A stretch of 64,000 nucleotides of DNA from Candidatus Omnitrophota bacterium (GTDB lineage: Bacteria; CAIJMQ01), in assembly GCA_018812925.1 (NCBI GenBank), contig JAHJCU010000004.1, positions 370,289-434,288 on the forward strand, given 5' to 3'. The notes below the pieces were generated by a model, which was not told the origin of the DNA, did no database searches, and worked only from the letters and a program-made list of their open reading frames with translations. How positions within the stretch are numbered: the first letter of the stretch is position 1; every line of letters starts with the position of its first letter. A program made the translations under genes and the position numbers. This document shows positions 56,969 through 64,000 of this stretch, piece by piece.

Positions 56969-58306
56969 TTATGTTTTGTCAACCAAAGAGAATATGAAAT
57001 CCGCTTCTGCGACAACCTTATCTGCTACCGTAGCAGAGGCGTGAACTTTACCCGTTCTTTGTTTAAGTTTTGTTATCTCGACCTCTACAAGCAACTGATC
57101 CCCCGGCAAAACCGGTTTTCTAAATTTGGCGTTTTCTATTACCGCAAAAAACGGCAATTTGTCTCTTCTTTCGGATTTGCTTAACAGCAAAACACCGGCC
57201 ACTTGAGCCATTGTCTCTAATGTCAAAACGGCCGGCATTACGGGAAAATCAGGGAAATGTCCCTGAAAGAATTCCTCTCCTCCCGTAATCGATTTAATGC
57301 CTACTGCGCGCTTTTTACCAAGTGAAAGAATCCTATCCACAAATAGGAAAGGATATCTATGCGGTAGTATTTTTTTGATTTCTGTTAAATCCATTACTTT
57401 CCCCATATCTCCTCCTTCTCGACTTGACTCGCCGTCTTTGGCGAGGCAGGCTTTAATTATTTTCTTTGCCATTTTTATATTTAAATCGTGCCCGCTTTTC
57501 ATCCCGATTATATGAGTGTTTTTCAAATGTTTTCCGCTTAAATAAAGGTCGCCGATTATATCTAATGCTTTATGTCGCGCAATTTCATTTGGGAATCGCA
57601 AATCATCGTTTAAAACTTTATCCTTGCCTATTACAACGGCGTTCTCTAAACTACCCCCTTTTATTAAGCCGTTTTTCTTCAACGCATTTACTTCTTCGAG
57701 CAGACAAAACGTTCTTGCGGGAGCAATTTGTTTCGCAAACATTTCCCCGTCTTCAAAAAATACCGAACAGGTATTTCCGACCAGATTCGCTCTTTTGCAT
57801 CCCGCAAAATTTTCAGGAAATTCAAAAGTATACGTAACATTTCTTGAATTAGAGGGTAGCAGAACAAGATACGAGTCATTTTCGGGGTTTGAAACTATAT
57901 AAGGACATGGAGGAGTGAAAGTTTCTTTCTTTTTATTGTAAAACTTTTTCTCCGTTTTAAGCAGAATATCTGTCCAAACCTTTGCGCTACCGTCTAAAAC
58001 AGGGGGTTCGCAATTATCTATCTCTATTAATAGATTATCTACTCCAACTCCTGCAATTGCCGCCATTACGTGCTCAATTATGTAAACCTTGACGCCGTCT
58101 TTTTCTAAAGTAGTAGACCGTTCGCTATGATTCGCATAATCAATTTTTGCTGGAATTCGAGGAGACCCAGAAAGGTCTTTTCTGATAAAAACTATCCCGG
58201 AATCTTCAGGCGCTGTCTTAAACGTAAGGTTTGTTATTTTACCAGTGTGAAGACCTATCCCTTTAACAGAGACTTTCTTATTGATGCTACATTGAAATTC
58301 TTCCAT
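56969..58306 (-). CDS. LpxC-FabZ fusion protein
   Basis: This 445-residue bifunctional enzyme joins UDP-3-O-acyl-GlcNAc deacetylase (LpxC, about 1-285) to (3R)-hydroxyacyl-ACP dehydratase (FabZ, about 300-445). LpxC zinc and active-site parts are YIIEHVMAAIAGVGVDNLLI, EIARHKALDIIGDLYL and GMKSGHDLN. FabZ begins MDLTEIKKILPHRYPFLFVD, with GGEEFFQGHFPDFPVMPAVL and LETMAQVAG supplying the catalytic His and Glu. This fusion is known from several phyla. The linker LAKDGESSREGGDMG contains a Pal-B element (57421-57451). It is the head of the lipid A gene order lpxC-fabZ, lpxA, lpxI. Confidence 0.94.
   Translation of the reverse strand: MEEFQCSINKKVSVKGIGLHTGKITNLTFKTAPEDSGIVFIRKDLSGSPRIPAKIDYANHSERSTTLEKDGVKVYIIEHVMAAIAGVGVDNLLIEIDNCEPPVLDGSAKVWTDILLKTEKKFYNKKKETFTPPCPYIVSNPENDSYLVLLPSNSRNVTYTFEFPENFAGCKRANLVGNTCSVFFEDGEMFAKQIAPARTFCLLEEVNALKKNGLIKGGSLENAVVIGKDKVLNDDLRFPNEIARHKALDIIGDLYLSGKHLKNTHIIGMKSGHDLNIKMAKKIIKACLAKDGESSREGGDMGKVMDLTEIKKILPHRYPFLFVDRILSLGKKRAVGIKSITGGEEFFQGHFPDFPVMPAVLTLETMAQVAGVLLLSKSERRDKLPFFAVIENAKFRKPVLPGDQLLVEVEITKLKQRTGKVHASATVADKVVAEADFIFSLVDKT
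57421..57451. repeat. Pal-B element in the LpxC-FabZ linker
   Basis: GACTTGA-CTCGCC-GTCTTT-GGCGAG-GCAGGC, with a 6-bp stem at its core. It codes for residues about 286-296, exactly at the domain junction, where conserved sequence is absent. Confidence 0.7.
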
Positions 58307-58338
58307 TGTTGTAAATAAGTAGAAAAAGAGTTTAAAAT

Positions 58339-59019
58339 TTATTCATTCTTGTTTTTGTTTATATAATCAATTATTTCTTGTGTAATATCAAGCCTTGTGT
58401 CTGAAAATATAAGTTCGTTCTTGTCAAAAATCATAGCATAACCTTGTTCTTTCCCGTAGTTGGAAAGTTTCACCTTTAAATCCTCTATCAATTTATCTAT
58501 TGTCTGCCTTCTATCGCTGTCTATTTTTAGGTTAAATTTTTGAATATTTTCGGTTATTTGCGTTTTTAGCTCTTCAACTTCTTTGCTTAAATTCCCCATC
58601 TCTTTTTCGGAAAGAATCCCCGAATTCATTCTTTTTTCAAGTTCAATAATTTTATTCCTATCCGTATCGATTTTTTCCTGCAATTCGCTCCCTGCTTCTT
58701 TTAGTCGTTCGTCTTCTATCTTTGTCTGAGAATAAGAATGATAAATCGTCAAAAAATCAGCAAAGCCCATTTTCTTTTCTGCATCTGCTTGCGCAGAATT
58801 CTCTTCGTTTAAGACAGGATATTGCGTAAGACTCTTCTCCTGACTGAATACCGCAATTGCTACTGAAAAAAATATCAACAACACTATCGCAGAAAGCAAG
58901 AATTTCGCCTGCCTATTCCGACGTAACATCAAAGTAAGCAGGGGAGTTTGAGTCCCAGTCACACATTGACAAGCTAACTTTGATTTTATGAAAGGGGGAA
59001 ATTTATTTTTAATGCCCAT
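58339..59019 (-). CDS. OmpH/Skp-family periplasmic chaperone with displaced signal peptide
   Basis: OmpH/Skp proteins carry unfolded outer-membrane proteins to BamA. This 226-residue protein has a signal-like hydrophobic stretch FLLSAIVLLIFFSVAIAVFS, then a helical coiled-coil arm (TKIEDERLKEAGSELQEKID, EVEELKTQITENIQKFNLKI) and a C-terminal head with YAMIFDKNELIFSDTRLDIT. The only good ribosome binding site (AAAGGAGGC) precedes the ATG at 59019, which gives a 38-residue region before the hydrophobic core. Within it VTGTQTPLLTLMLRRNRQ may be an insert with short complementary ends (CCTGC/GCAGG). An alternative ATG at 58929 would give a normal signal peptide but has no such site. It lies immediately after bamA. 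Confidence 0.85.
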   Translation of the reverse strand: MGIKNKFPPFIKSKLACQCVTGTQTPLLTLMLRRNRQAKFLLSAIVLLIFFSVAIAVFSQEKSLTQYPVLNEENSAQADAEKKMGFADFLTIYHSYSQTKIEDERLKEAGSELQEKIDTDRNKIIELEKRMNSGILSEKEMGNLSKEVEELKTQITENIQKFNLKIDSDRRQTIDKLIEDLKVKLSNYGKEQGYAMIFDKNELIFSDTRLDITQEIIDYINKNKNE

Positions 59020-59054
59020 CCTTAATTGCCTCCTTTGTTTTATTAAGCAGAGAA

Positions 59055-61472
59055 TTAGAAAGAATAACCCATTGAAAAATGGAGCCTGCCTTTATTTTCT
59101 TCTATGCCATAACCATAATCTAAGTTAACAGGTCCTATGGGAGTTTGCATTCTTAATCCGATTCCAACGCCTGGGATGAGATCATTAAAATCCATCCCGT
59201 CAGGTTCTTGCCATGTATTTCCGATATCATAAAACAATGCGCCGCGTATTGTTTGTTTCCAGATTGGGAAAGTGTATTCTGCGTTGGCTATCAGAAAAGA
59301 TTTCCCTCCAATTGGGTTATCATCTTCATCTTTAGGTCCTATGCTTCTTTCAGGATATCCCCTTATCGTATCACTACCACCAAGAAAGAAACGTTCATTT
59401 ATTGGAACATTATCCGAATCTGCAAATTCCTTGGCTATACCAGCTCTTAAACGAAAAGATATTACATGCTCAAGCTCTTCTTTTTTAATGACAGGGAAAA
59501 ACCAGGTGGCATCTCCTACATTTTTGGTAAAGTTTCTGTCTCCCCCCAAGAAACCACCCGCATATTCAGTTGATATGCTACCCATAAAACCTTGAGTCGG
59601 AATAAAGACGTTATCTCTGGTGTCTTTAATAAGATCAACTGTCAGGCTGGAAGTGGTGAATCTGCCCTCTTCGTCCTTTATGGCCTCACTAGCATCTGAA
59701 GAGACATCAGAAATCTCGACCCCTTCATGTTTATAAGTCGTATGCAACCTAACATAATCGGTAAGTCTTTTACCCACTCTTATGTTCCCGCCCTGATTTC
59801 TTTGGTCATAAATAGGCCACTGGCGCGTTTTGTCATAAATATCAAAACCCAAAGACAAGGGATAGCCTAAGAAATATGGCTCCGTGAAACTCAACATATA
59901 TTCTCCCGATAACGAACCAAATCTTGCCTTGGCTTTGATTTTTTGCCCAGCTCCTGTAAAGTAAGGCGGATTTCCTATATCAAAATTATTCTGCTCAAGT
60001 TGAACAAATCCGACAAGGTCTTCAATACTGGAATAGCCTAATCCAAAACTAAGCGCACCTGTTTTTGTCTCTTCTACTTCAAAAACGAGATCCCTTAACT
60101 CCAGCTTATCTGTCGCTTCTGTATACGCTTTTACATCGCTAAAATAGCCTAAATTAAAAAGTTTTTCTCTTGACCTTTTTATCTGTTTTCCGTCAAACGC
60201 CTCTCCAGGTTTGATTGTCAGTTCTCGGCGTATTACATTATCTTTGGTTTTAGTATTGCCTGCGATTTTTATAAGACGCACATAAGTTTTTGGTCCTTCA
60301 TTGATATGATATGTCGTTCTAATTTCCAGTTTCTCTTTATCTATGAGTGGTTCATCCCATATCTGCGTAATAATATAACCCTTTTGCGCATAAAAATTTT
60401 TGAGGATTCCGATATCTTCCGGCACGCTGTATGGATTATATGGTTCGCCTTCTTTAATACGGAGTTTATTTAATAATACTTCGGTTTCAAACAATGTGTT
60501 CCCCGTAATACTGACTTCCCTAACCGTATAAAGCTCTCCTTCGGCAATCTCTATGGTAATAAAAAGAAGCCTGCCTTCATGTGTATAGTTTAAATCATAA
60601 TTTACTATTTCCGCATCTAAATAACCAAAGGACCGGCAAACGGCAGCTATCATTTGAATATCTCTCTCAAACTCTTCTTTGCCAAAAATACCTCTTCTAA
60701 AAAATTGGGCTGTTTTCGTTTCCATTCTCGCCCGTATTTGCTTTTCTGGAACATTTTTATTGCCCAATATTTTAATTTCTTTTACCCGAGTTCTTGGACC
60801 TTCTTCAATATTAAGAACAATATCAACTCTTGTCTCTTCTTCTCTTATTTTTATCTCAGGCGTAATCTGGGTTTTATAGTATCCCTTCTTTTCGTATAAT
60901 TCTATTATTCTTTTGATATCTTCGTCTAAGTTCTTTTCCCCAAAGATATCACCAGCCGAAATAGCCATAACTCTCCCTATTTCTTCCTCTTTAATCTCAC
61001 GATTTCCTGTAAGTTCAATTTTCTCCACATAAGGTTTCTCTACAACTGTGTATATAACCTTAATGCCTCCCTCAAAAGGAGTAGATGCAACCGATATATT
61101 AGAAAAATAACCAAGCGCATAAATATTCTTTATATCTTCAGATATGATTTTGTCGGAAAGAACTTCTTCTTCTCTTGTCTGTATCCTGGAAATAATTATC
61201 ATTGTGGAAATTCTTTTGTTTCCCGAAACTTCTATTCCTTTTACTGTGGGAACAATTTCTTTTTCCGGCAAACCAACCTGCTCTGACTGGGTAGGAGCAG
61301 GCGAGGATGAATTTTCAATTCCCGTCTCAAGATTATCCTGTTCCAAGACAAAAGGTAATTCATCTGAATTTTCGGCTGCTATTGGAAAAGAAGAAAAAAT
61401 TGTTAGTAATAGTACGAGTATCAAAATAGTAGGGCTGTAAAAAAGCGATTTTTTAACGATTTTATTTTTCAT
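59055..61472 (-). CDS. bamA: Outer membrane assembly factor BamA
   Basis: BamA inserts beta-barrel proteins in the outer membrane. It is 805 residues. A signal peptide (SPTILILVLLLTIFSSFPIA) is followed by a Pro/Glu-rich spacer. Five POTRA domains run from about 75 to 440 (VKGIEVSGNKRISTMIIISR, VEKIELTGNREIKEEEIGRV, VKEIKILGNKNVPEKQIRAR, VREVSITGNTLFETEVLLNK, VRLIKIAGNTKTKDNVIRRE). The C-terminal barrel ends LDYGYGIEENKGRLHFSMGY with Phe last. RGYPERSIGPKD is the conserved lid-lock motif. It is coupled to ompH, supporting an envelope biogenesis block. Confidence 0.96.
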   Translation of the reverse strand: MKNKIVKKSLFYSPTILILVLLLTIFSSFPIAAENSDELPFVLEQDNLETGIENSSSPAPTQSEQVGLPEKEIVPTVKGIEVSGNKRISTMIIISRIQTREEEVLSDKIISEDIKNIYALGYFSNISVASTPFEGGIKVIYTVVEKPYVEKIELTGNREIKEEEIGRVMAISAGDIFGEKNLDEDIKRIIELYEKKGYYKTQITPEIKIREEETRVDIVLNIEEGPRTRVKEIKILGNKNVPEKQIRARMETKTAQFFRRGIFGKEEFERDIQMIAAVCRSFGYLDAEIVNYDLNYTHEGRLLFITIEIAEGELYTVREVSITGNTLFETEVLLNKLRIKEGEPYNPYSVPEDIGILKNFYAQKGYIITQIWDEPLIDKEKLEIRTTYHINEGPKTYVRLIKIAGNTKTKDNVIRRELTIKPGEAFDGKQIKRSREKLFNLGYFSDVKAYTEATDKLELRDLVFEVEETKTGALSFGLGYSSIEDLVGFVQLEQNNFDIGNPPYFTGAGQKIKAKARFGSLSGEYMLSFTEPYFLGYPLSLGFDIYDKTRQWPIYDQRNQGGNIRVGKRLTDYVRLHTTYKHEGVEISDVSSDASEAIKDEEGRFTTSSLTVDLIKDTRDNVFIPTQGFMGSISTEYAGGFLGGDRNFTKNVGDATWFFPVIKKEELEHVISFRLRAGIAKEFADSDNVPINERFFLGGSDTIRGYPERSIGPKDEDDNPIGGKSFLIANAEYTFPIWKQTIRGALFYDIGNTWQEPDGMDFNDLIPGVGIGLRMQTPIGPVNLDYGYGIEENKGRLHFSMGYSF

Positions 61473-61480
61473 TTGCGATT

Positions 61481-62392
61481 TTAACCTTTATTTGTATTAG
61501 AATTTTTTCGTTCAACCCCTACTACCGGATCCTGGCGAATAGAACTGACGGATTTAATATAGAACAACTTAAAAATTTTGAGCAAGACCTGTTTTAAATT
61601 CTTTCTGTGAACCACCATATCTACCATTCCGTGTTCCAGTAAAAACTCCGCTTTTTGAAACTTATCCGGTAATTTTTGTTTAACGGTTTGTTCAATTACT
61701 CTTGGGCCCGCAAAACCTATTAAAGCTCCCTGTTCGGCAATAATTATGTCCGCTAAAAAAGCAAAAGAAGCAGAAACACCTCCCGTAGTAGGGTCGGTTA
61801 AAACAGAGATATAGGGTAATGCCTTTTTACTATAAAAACTAAGTGCTGCGGACGTTTTTGCCATTTGCATAAGAGATAAAATTCCCTCCTGCATTCTTGC
61901 GCCTCCGGATGCAGAAACAATTACCAATGGGAGTTTCTTTTCTCCTGCCGCTTCTATTAAACGACAGATTTTTTCGCCGACGACAGAAGCCATACTCCCA
62001 CCCAAAAACGGGAAGTCGAAAAACCCGACAGCCACTTTATATGTCCCTATTACCCCCTCCCCCGTGATGACAGCTTCTTTTAGACCTGTCTTTTCTTGCG
62101 CTTCTTTAATTCTCTGTGGATATTTTTTGCTGTCTTCAAACTTTAGGGGGTCAACCGATTCAAGATTGGCATCCATTTCCTCAAAGGTGTCGTCTTCTAA
62201 TAATTGAGATAATCTTTCTTTTGCAGATAATCGAAAATGGTAGCCGCATTTTGGACAAACCTTAAAGTTTTTTATCAATTGCTCCGTATAAAGAATTCTT
62301 GAGCAAGCAAGACATTTTGACCAAAGCCCTTCAGGTATGCCTTTTCTCTTTTTAGGTTTTAATATATATTCTACGCTTCTCTTCCATGCCAT
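61481..62392 (-). CDS. accD: Acetyl-CoA carboxylase carboxyltransferase subunit beta AccD
   Basis: AccD forms the carboxyltransferase with AccA for malonyl-CoA synthesis. From the ATG at 62392 (ribosome binding site GAGGGA) it is about 303 residues. A C4 zinc ribbon opens the protein: WSKCLACSRILYTEQLIKNF and VCPKCGYHFRL. The crotonase-type core has VAVGFFDFPFLGGSMASVVG, SASGGARMQEGILSLMQMAK, VLTDPTTGGVSASFAFLADI and GFAGPRVIEQT. A longer reading from 62431 adds unconserved residues. accA is not adjacent. It stands 8 nt ahead of bamA. Confidence 0.96.
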   Translation of the reverse strand: MAWKRSVEYILKPKKRKGIPEGLWSKCLACSRILYTEQLIKNFKVCPKCGYHFRLSAKERLSQLLEDDTFEEMDANLESVDPLKFEDSKKYPQRIKEAQEKTGLKEAVITGEGVIGTYKVAVGFFDFPFLGGSMASVVGEKICRLIEAAGEKKLPLVIVSASGGARMQEGILSLMQMAKTSAALSFYSKKALPYISVLTDPTTGGVSASFAFLADIIIAEQGALIGFAGPRVIEQTVKQKLPDKFQKAEFLLEHGMVDMVVHRKNLKQVLLKIFKLFYIKSVSSIRQDPVVGVERKNSNTNKG

Positions 62393-62551
62393 ATTATTCC
62401 CTCGCTTACGCCCGATAGCAACGAGTAGCAAGAGAGTAGAGAAAAGATTTCCCTATACCTGCCTGTCCCGTTGTGAACAAAAGAACCTTATATGACCACT
62501 TTCTATTCTCTGCTTATTTGACAAAGCAGTTTACTAAAGGACGAAAGCTAT

Positions 62552-62557
62552 TGTCAA
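62552..62557 (-). promoter_or_regulatory. Candidate accD promoter region
   Basis: In the 255-nt gap ahead of accD the minus strand has TTGACA (62557-62552) and, about 18 nt later, TAAACT. TTTGACA (62517-62523) and TGTCAAA (62552-62558) also form an inverted pair. The rest of the gap shows nothing recognisable. Weak call. Confidence 0.3.
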
Positions 62558-62647
62558 ATACCTTGAGCTAACATCCGCACACGGCAACCATTTATTTTCT
62601 TTTTCAAAAATATTAAATACCGACGATTTTATTCTAAAATTTTAGCG

Positions 62648-62974
62648 TTAAAAGCCCACTGCTTCTTTTATTATCTTTTTTACCGTATTTTTCGCGAAAT
62701 TGCTTCTTGTTTTGTGTTGAGGTAAAACTAAAATAGCAAGCGGGAAGCTTTTAATAATTTTTAAGAACAACTTCTGATTTGTCTGGGCTATATTTTCGGC
62801 AATAATAACCATCTCATAGCCTTGGGCACTTAAATTTTTAATTAAATCCTCAGCTTCTTCCAAGTTTTTGCAGTCAAAGAGCCTAAATCCAAGTGATATT
62901 AACGGCAAAAGTTCTTTTTTATTCCCCAAAGCCGCTAGTTTTTTGTCTTCCATATCGATTTTAGCCATTTTCAT
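62648..62974 (-). CDS. A/V-type ATP synthase subunit F
   Basis: This 108-residue protein has the subunit F fold: AALGNKKELLPLISLGFRLF, then an internal QGYEMVIIAENIAQTNQ, and the C-terminal ILVLPQHKTRSNFAKNTVKK where archaeal and bacterial subunits end. It sits in the central stalk and regulates rotation. Its ATG overlaps the stop of subunit C (ATGA), as in A/V-ATPase operons. The usual next genes A, B and D do not follow; there is a gap and then accD. Confidence 0.85.
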   Translation of the reverse strand: MKMAKIDMEDKKLAALGNKKELLPLISLGFRLFDCKNLEEAEDLIKNLSAQGYEMVIIAENIAQTNQKLFLKIIKSFPLAILVLPQHKTRSNFAKNTVKKIIKEAVGF

Positions 62975-63969
62975 GCGTCAAATGGTCCTATCCTCGCCTT
63001 AATTTCTTCTGAGGAAAGATTATGCAGCTTACCAACAAAGATTGTTCTAAGATTTCTAATCTCATTGTTTTTTGAGAAAACATATCTCAAAATAGGCTCA
63101 TATCCAAAAGCAGTGTATTTTGCACATGACAGATATTTCAAAAGCACAAGACAACACCTCTTTTCTATCTCGTAATCAAAGCTCTTAGAATCCTCTGTTC
63201 CTATGCCAGCTAAGATATCATAAGGTGTAAATTTTAAGCGCTGTGACAATTTATCTATTTGCTCTTTATTATAAGTTTCAATGAAAAATGTCTTATCCAG
63301 GAACCCCCCATCTATAAATAATTGACTGAATAAATCGGCTTGGGCATTATTGTTTCTGCACCTTATAAGAGTTTTAATATTAATTAAATCGATTTCTGTT
63401 TTAAAAAACCTGTTTGCAAACGAAACTTCTTTTGTAACATTCAATATCTGCTCATATAATTTCTTATCCAGAAACGTATCGAAAATCTGCCAATTGTCAG
63501 TTTTCTCATACATATTCCATATCTGACTTATAAAATCCCGATATATCTTGGGAAGAGAAGTCAAATCCTGTTCGGCAATTACCTTAATTGCAATCTCTTT
63601 TGAGATAAAACCTTCTTTTAACCAGTCTGCTTCTACATTTGTATATTTTGATTTTGCAATTAGTTTCAAATTATGGAAATCTCTTTTATAGAAAAAAGGC
63701 ATAATAAATTTATAATCTTTAAGAAAGCTTTTAAGTTCTTTCAATGTAGCAAACTCTTCTGAGTCTATCGAATCATCGAAATCGGGCAATGCTATCTTGC
63801 TGGCATATGCCGTAGGATTTAATATAGACTGCAATTGCGGCAAATCTTTGGAATCTGCCAATTGATAAAACATTGAGGTTGTGAGAAGTTTTGATTCCCA
63901 GAACCTTATTTTTGCCACAGCAAATGTAAACCCGGGGCTTTTTTTAATGCTTACTTTAGGAGATATCAT
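62971..63969 (-). CDS. A/V-type ATP synthase subunit C (AC39/d)
   Basis: This is a 332-residue subunit linking the central stalk to the membrane ring. The sequence has AKIRFWESKLLTTSMFYQLA near the start, NIKTLIRCRNNNAQADLFSQ in the middle and KYTAFGYEPILRYVFSKNNE at the end, the last being the conserved Y-GxEP-hxY-hhxKExE-like motif of AC39 (here FGYEPILRYVFSKNNEIRNL). I use ATG 63969; TTG 63975 is an alternative. Other stalk and ring genes (I, K, E) would lie outside the window. Confidence 0.9.
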   Translation of the reverse strand: MISPKVSIKKSPGFTFAVAKIRFWESKLLTTSMFYQLADSKDLPQLQSILNPTAYASKIALPDFDDSIDSEEFATLKELKSFLKDYKFIMPFFYKRDFHNLKLIAKSKYTNVEADWLKEGFISKEIAIKVIAEQDLTSLPKIYRDFISQIWNMYEKTDNWQIFDTFLDKKLYEQILNVTKEVSFANRFFKTEIDLINIKTLIRCRNNNAQADLFSQLFIDGGFLDKTFFIETYNKEQIDKLSQRLKFTPYDILAGIGTEDSKSFDYEIEKRCCLVLLKYLSCAKYTAFGYEPILRYVFSKNNEIRNLRTIFVGKLHNLSSEEIKARIGPFDA

Positions 63970-64000
63970 TTCCAAATAATATTCGGCTTATTTTAACCTT

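Noticed and set aside
1-64000. CRISPR arrays
   Set aside because: The repeated arrays have 7-nt or 15-nt units without regular unique spacers, and no cas genes are present; the RecB/Cas4-like gene at 4463 belongs to the TM0106 family.

Overview
The window is AT-rich, densely coded DNA from a bacterium with an outer membrane. It carries lpxA, lpxI, an lpxC-fabZ fusion, bamA and an ompH/skp-like gene. A pyruvate formate-lyase pair, an A/V-type ATPase fragment (subunits C and F) and a two-gene SufC/SufB-like pair point to an anaerobic lifestyle. This combination, with many decayed genes and small palindromes, suits an uncultured candidate-phylum bacterium such as the Omnitrophota, but the phylum is a guess from gene content alone. 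No rRNA operon, CRISPR array, intact transposase or prophage was seen.

Layout. 1-4278 (+): hisF, a four-helix-bundle gene between repeats, purF, pyrG. 4463-10241 (-): an accessory stretch with a RecB-like nuclease, tRNA-Cys, a pseudopilin, a Cys-rich mini-protein with an ArsR regulator, a CPBP-like membrane protein, a gene whose end runs into a repeat, a RES-like protein and a pseudogene. 10362-23297 (+): mnmG, a membrane protein, a radical SAM gene, carA, carB, a second purF, glmS and a DUF1846 gene. 23423-29948: GAF-ANTAR, nth, addB-like, MFS and an ECF sigma gene with an anti-sigma remnant. 30026-32885 (-): pyrR-pyrB-pyrC. 33028-39818 (+): tRNA-Asn, a YchF-like protein, mscL, a ZTP riboswitch with pflB-pflA, a beta-CASP nuclease, recX. 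39835-44749: ROK kinase, hxlB-like gene, PAS-GGDEF protein, glycosyltransferase, a ZapB-like coiled coil. 44861-53919 (-): pheT, the sufB/sufC-like pair, rsgA, a DEAD-box helicase, remnants, DUF2971, tRNA-Ser. 54105-63969 (-): the envelope block (oxidoreductase, lpxI, lpxA, lpxC-fabZ, ompH, bamA), accD and ATPase subunits F and C.

Themes. Nucleotide synthesis dominates (purF twice, pyrG, carAB, pyrRBC and the ZTP-controlled formate source). Two amidotransferase subunits here have lost their glutaminase residues: CarA (Cys to Ser, and His/Glu lost) and the second PurF (N-terminal Cys to Ser). PurF1, GlmS and PyrG keep theirs. This suggests ammonia-fed carbamoyl phosphate synthesis and a non-glutaminase PurF paralog.

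The most unusual structure is repetitive. Many gene junctions carry degenerate arrays of about 7-nt period, usually two arms in inverted orientation around an AT-rich spacer. At least six sequence families share this layout. One array sits in frame inside carB, and another forms the C-terminus of the GAF-ANTAR protein. Separately, two families of GC-rich palindromes of about 26-37 nt occur between genes and in frame inside pheT, the DEAD-box gene, pyrB (twice) and lpxC-fabZ. They resemble the protein-inserting palindromic elements known from Rickettsia.
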